In this document: one piece after another, positions 24,039 to 26,912 of the stretch | Layout of the letters: every line of letters starts with the position of its first letter | Position numbering within the stretch: position 1 is the stretch's first letter | Source of the DNA: Clostridia bacterium | GTDB taxonomy: Bacteria > Bacillota > Clostridia > Oscillospirales > Acutalibacteraceae | Assembly (NCBI GenBank): GCA_900770165.1 | Contig: CAAGJJ010000009.1 | Coordinates: 1-26,912, forward strand | DNA length: 26,912 nucleotides | Direction of reading: 5' to 3' | Notes under the pieces: generated by a model | The model's input: only the letters and a program-made list of their open reading frames with translations | The model's database searches: none | Told to the model about the DNA's origin: nothing | Made by a program: the position numbers and the translations under genes

Positions 24039-25356
24039 AGTTTTTACTCCTCTCAATGCTATTTATCTTGTTTTCTCTTGCAAGTTCTTTCATCTCAGGT
24101 GTCCACGACTCACTTCTTGATGGATAATTCCATATCTTCGTAACTTGACTATCATCTTTAAATATAAACTGCAATTCACCTTTATTCGGAACTATAATTT
24201 GTTTGATTTTTTCTTCAAAAACGTCTTTATCAAAATGTGATATACCTAATACTTCTGCTGATATTGCCTCTAGTATTTCTTCCGGTATCTGACTTGAGGG
24301 ACAATATTTCTTTCCGTATGTATTAAATGTAGAACATATCCATAAAGGTTTTTCGTATTTTGTACCACTCGCAGCAATTTTTCTATTATAGCTTTTACCA
24401 CATAAATTGCATTTGATTTTACTTGTAAAAGCATACGCATTCAAATTGTTTCCTTTTGAATATTTTTTAGCGCGTTTAGTAATTTCATCTTGAACTCTTA
24501 AAAAAGTATCTTTATCTATAATTGGTTCATGGCTTTTCTCAACGTAATACTTAGGAAGTTCGCCCTTGTTTATACAATGCTTTTTGCTTATATGATCCTT
24601 AATAAATGTCTTTTGCAAAATTAAGTCTCCCGTATATTTTTCATTTTGAAGAATTGTTCGGACACTGTTTTTATTCCATTTCGTACTGTGTCGAGGTTTA
24701 ATTTTCATCTTTTCAAGTTTTCTTGCTATCATTAACATACCCATGCCATTTAGATAGTCTTCAAATATCATTTTTACGATTTTAGCTTCACTGGAATCAA
24801 TTTCAAAATTTCCATTCTCATATATATATCCTAAAGTTTTAGAATTAAATGGTACACCACATTTAAATTTATCTCTAATTCTCCATTTACAGTTTTCACT
24901 AACAGATAGGCTTTCTTCCTGTGCAAAAGAAGCAAGGAGGGTAAGCATTAACTCACCCTCCTCTGACATACTATGAACATTCTCCTTTTCAAAATAAATA
25001 TCAATATTTATGCTTTTAAGCTCTCTTATGACATTTAAAAAATCTAGTGTGTTTCTCGCAAACCTTGATATGGATTTAGTGATTATCATATTAATCTTTC
25101 CCTGCTTGCAGTCTGAAAGTAAGCGTTGAAACTCTATCCTTGTATCTTTTGTGCCTGTTCTTGCTTCATCCACATAAACACCAGCATACTCCCACTGAGG
25201 ATTTTTTCGAACAAGTTCACTATAGTAGCTTATCTGTGCAGACAAAGAATGAAGCATTGCATCTTTACCACTTGATACTCTCACATAGGCTGCTACTTTC
25301 TTTATAATTGGTAATGTATAAAAGTCGGGCTTTATTTTTATGATTTCCCTTTGCAT
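24016..25356 (-). CDS. Large serine recombinase, second copy (shorter C-terminus)
   Basis: 446 residues with the same catalytic core: AAYVRVSSGKD with Ser28, TKSISRFARN, and ASFAQEESLSVSENC. A recombinase domain (WNKNSVRTILQNEKYTGD) and a zinc ribbon (CNLCGKSY with C...C) follow. It lacks the long C-terminal coiled coil of its neighbour. The two proteins are only moderately alike, so they are ancient paralogues rather than a recent duplication. The gene end overlaps the next recombinase by about 20-40 bases, implying coordinated production and perhaps a heteromeric recombinase. AAGGAGGTG lies at ideal distance from the ATG. Confidence 0.92.
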   Translation of the reverse strand: MQREIIKIKPDFYTLPIIKKVAAYVRVSSGKDAMLHSLSAQISYYSELVRKNPQWEYAGVYVDEARTGTKDTRIEFQRLLSDCKQGKINMIITKSISRFARNTLDFLNVIRELKSINIDIYFEKENVHSMSEEGELMLTLLASFAQEESLSVSENCKWRIRDKFKCGVPFNSKTLGYIYENGNFEIDSSEAKIVKMIFEDYLNGMGMLMIARKLEKMKIKPRHSTKWNKNSVRTILQNEKYTGDLILQKTFIKDHISKKHCINKGELPKYYVEKSHEPIIDKDTFLRVQDEITKRAKKYSKGNNLNAYAFTSKIKCNLCGKSYNRKIAASGTKYEKPLWICSTFNTYGKKYCPSSQIPEEILEAISAEVLGISHFDKDVFEEKIKQIIVPNKGELQFIFKDDSQVTKIWNYPSRSESWTPEMKELARENKINSIERSKNFGSSCKL

Positions 25357-25418
25357 TTTTTCACCTCCTTTTTATCTCATCACATATTACCTCTTGAAAA
25401 GCCCGATATCAAGCCATT

Positions 25419-25580
25419 TTAGTGATATAATGTGCCGAATATAGGAGCATATTTCTCTATAAATATTGTATCAATTTTACCGTACTCCTTCTCTGTTATG
25501 AGACTTAACTCCAGCATTTCTTTTAAGAGACTCATCCGAACCTGATATTCCTTTTCAGACTCAAATTGTGCATCAGTCAT
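25419..25580 (-). CDS. SHOCT-domain small protein
   Basis: 53 residues starting MTDAQFESEKEYQ. The stretch LLKEMLELSLITEKEYGKID is the short helical SHOCT motif, followed by KYAPIFGTLYH. Peptides of this sort are commonly found directly upstream of clostridial serine recombinases in phages and conjugative elements. The role is unknown; possibly protein-protein contact. GAGGAG precedes the ATG by eight bases. It is likely cotranscribed with the two recombinases. Confidence 0.82.
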   Translation of the reverse strand: MTDAQFESEKEYQVRMSLLKEMLELSLITEKEYGKIDTIFIEKYAPIFGTLYH

Positions 25581-25596
25581 AAATAAAACTCCTCAA

Positions 25597-25971
25597 TTAA
25601 TCTTTAAAACGATATTTTATATAGCATTCATGACTGCAGTATTTTCGATTCTTGTTATCATAACTCTTAAATTCTTTTCCACAAGCTTTACAAATTAAAT
25701 TTCTTATACACTTTCTATTTGACTCTGTATTCTTCCTCCACCACTCAAATCTGCATGAATCACAGCAAAACTTCTTCATACCATTCCTTGAAAAATTCTC
25801 TAATGGTTTTCTGCAATTTTTACATAGAACTTCACCTTTGCATTTTGTGCCGTTTCTTCTTAAAAATGATTTTATTGTATTTATTGATAGCCCCGTATTT
25901 TCTGAGATTTTTGCATAACTTAAACCATCACTTCTCATGTTCAAAACTTTAGCTTTTAAGTCTGAATTCAT
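25597..25971 (-). CDS. HTH / zinc-ribbon putative regulator
   Basis: 124 residues. An N-terminal helix-turn-helix of the resolvase/sigma-like type (SDGLSYAKISENTGLSINTIKSFLRR) is followed by two Cys-rich zinc modules: CKNCRKPL...CCDSC and CKACGKEF...YCSHEC. It is a DNA-binding protein seen beside recombinases in clostridial prophages. The start is set at the ATG 25971, four codons inside a TTG frame, because GGAGGAAACG directly precedes it. It is separated from the lysis genes by a terminator and probably opens the recombinase transcript. Confidence 0.8.
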   Translation of the reverse strand: MNSDLKAKVLNMRSDGLSYAKISENTGLSINTIKSFLRRNGTKCKGEVLCKNCRKPLENFSRNGMKKFCCDSCRFEWWRKNTESNRKCIRNLICKACGKEFKSYDNKNRKYCSHECYIKYRFKD

Positions 25972-25981
25972 CGTTTCCTCC

Positions 25982-26016
25982 AAAAAAATAGGAGACGAAA
26001 ATCTATCCGCCTCCTA
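25982..26016 (-). terminator. Rho-independent terminator after the holin gene
   Basis: Minus strand hairpin TAGGAGGCG...CGTCTCCTA (nine pairs including one G-T, loop about ten bases) followed by TTTTTTT. It closes the endolysin-holin transcript. Confidence 0.85.
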
Positions 26017-26033
26017 CCAGTAAAAAGTATTAT

Positions 26034-26315
26034 TTAATGTATAGTAGTTATTCTTGTAATTAAATCATAAACGTAGTTTGAGCCTCTAGAGATTAATATA
26101 CCCGTCAAAATACATCCTACGTATGGAATATTAGACTCCATGTTTAAATATCTCGGTAAATCAAATTTGTAAGAAACAGCAACAACGATGCCTAAAACTA
26201 AACTAAAAATCATTTGCCACGGTGCATCACCGGATACAAAAAACTCATTAAAGTATGTAATGATCCCCTCAACAAATACCGTTATCATAACCATTTTTGA
26301 AACATCCTGCTTCAT
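26034..26315 (-). CDS. Phage holin-like membrane protein
   Basis: 93 residues with two to three hydrophobic segments (MVMITVFVEGIITYF, MIFSLVLGIVVAVSY and YVGCILTGILISRGSN) and the ending ISRGSNYVYDLI that is typical of clostridial phage holins. It should form membrane pores that release the endolysin. The ATG has GAGGAG upstream and lies 12 bases after the endolysin stop codon. Confidence 0.8.
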   Translation of the reverse strand: MKQDVSKMVMITVFVEGIITYFNEFFVSGDAPWQMIFSLVLGIVVAVSYKFDLPRYLNMESNIPYVGCILTGILISRGSNYVYDLITRITTIH

Positions 26316-26327
26316 AATTTTATCTCC

Positions 26328-26912
26328 TCAATTCGGTATTTTTAAGACTTGTCCGGGATAAATCGTATCGCTGGTGAGTCCGTTAAGAGTCTTAATTTCC
26401 GGATATCTACTTCCTCTGCCTAAACATTTACTTGCAATATCCCACAAGGTATCACCTGATTTAACGGTGTAAGTTCTTGATTGCCCTTTGGGGATAATCA
26501 AAGTTTGTCCTGGGTAAATCAAGTTTGGATTTTCTATTCCGTTAATCTCAGCTAAATACCTATATGTAGTGCCATAACTTGATGCTATGCCACTTAAGGT
26601 GTCTCCTGATTGTACAGTATAATATGTAATATCATTTTCCGGGCTAGAAGAAGTAGTGGGTCCATAGTTTCCGCACTCACCAATTTCATTAATCAAGTCC
26701 CGATACATAATGTTCATGTCGACGTTTCCACTTATTCCATCGACTTTTCCGCTGGATGTATATTGCCAAACATCACATGGCATGTCGTTTTTATCGTTAT
26801 ACTGAGCAAGCCAAAGAGTATATCTTTTTGCAAGTTCATCCTTATTTAAATAATTATTAAACCAGTTTAAGTTAGCATAAACTCCGGCCCAATAGCCGGA
26901 TTTTTCAATTTC
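26328..26912 (-). CDS. GH25-LysM endolysin (5' part outside window)
   Basis: The frame is open to the window edge; the last 194 residues are present. The C-terminal half of a glycoside hydrolase family 25 muramidase is seen (YWAGVYANLNWF, YTLWLAQYN, VWQYTSSGKVDGISGNVDMN). Two LysM domains follow (YYTVQSGDTLSGIAS...LIIP and YTVKSGDTLWDIAS...LKIP). It would cut peptidoglycan between MurNAc and GlcNAc during phage lysis, with LysM holding the wall. An internal ATG at 26783 is not the true start, because the conserved GH25 strands continue upstream of it. Confidence 0.92.
   Translation of the reverse strand, partial: EIEKSGYWAGVYANLNWFNNYLNKDELAKRYTLWLAQYNDKNDMPCDVWQYTSSGKVDGISGNVDMNIMYRDLINEIGECGNYGPTTSSSPENDITYYTVQSGDTLSGIASSYGTTYRYLAEINGIENPNLIYPGQTLIIPKGQSRTYTVKSGDTLWDIASKCLGRGSRYPEIKTLNGLTSDTIYPGQVLKIPN

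Overview
The window is AT-rich DNA from a low-GC Gram-positive anaerobe, most likely a member of the Clostridia. The support is a TrpR-like YerC regulator, strong AGGAGG-type ribosome binding sites, BspA-type repeats, a clostridial-style holin, an SHOCT protein beside serine recombinases and a CXXX-type radical-SAM peptide system. The species cannot be named from sequence alone. Every convincing protein gene lies on the minus strand, so transcription runs from high to low coordinates.

Layout from left to right: (1) 1-1430 is housekeeping: tRNA-Asp and tRNA-Val behind a near-consensus promoter, then a yerC-like repressor coupled to a SAM methyltransferase. (2) 1.6-4.5 kb is a small RiPP-like locus. 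It has a GNAT acetyltransferase, a 45-residue Cys/Gly peptide that is too short for most gene callers, and a 684-residue radical SAM/SPASM enzyme that looks like two maturases fused end to end. The peptide gene lies inside a perfect 24-bp inverted repeat. (3) 4.5-5.4 kb is non-coding and holds a terminator and a long hairpin. (4) 5.4-20.6 kb is the most remarkable part: a polymorphic-toxin island with two related modules. Each module encodes exported coiled-coil protein(s), a giant protein (1730 or 1868 aa) with a signal peptide and a complete SecA-like ATPase core, a variable C-terminal tip, a small probable immunity gene, and a headless orphan toxin cassette. (5) 21.3-22.1 kb is a gene of unknown function whose 3' end is duplicated at the far side of the island, so about 200-bp direct repeats bracket it. 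(6) 22.1-22.4 kb is a plus-strand promoter followed by three hairpins, a candidate small RNA. (7) 22.4-26.9 kb is a prophage or integrative-element end: two overlapping serine recombinases, an SHOCT protein, an HTH/zinc protein, a holin and a partial GH25-LysM endolysin.

How the toxin modules may work (inference): the proteins are exported by Sec and may be held at the wall or envelope by LysM-like and coiled-coil parts. They would recognise targets through BspA leucine-rich repeats (1730 aa) or a lectin-like beta domain (1868 aa), and deliver a C-terminal toxin. The SecA-like motor inside an exported protein is the puzzle; one possibility is that it works inside the target cell. The 1868-residue protein also carries a ubiquitin-specific-protease-like domain, and an Arg-Gly-Gly motif sits just before its toxin tip. 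That is the type of site such proteases cut, which suggests self-processing. The 1730-residue protein lacks both. The fused LysM/coiled-coil N-terminus of the 1730-residue protein, matched by the stand-alone 358-residue protein in the other module, argues that these parts act together.
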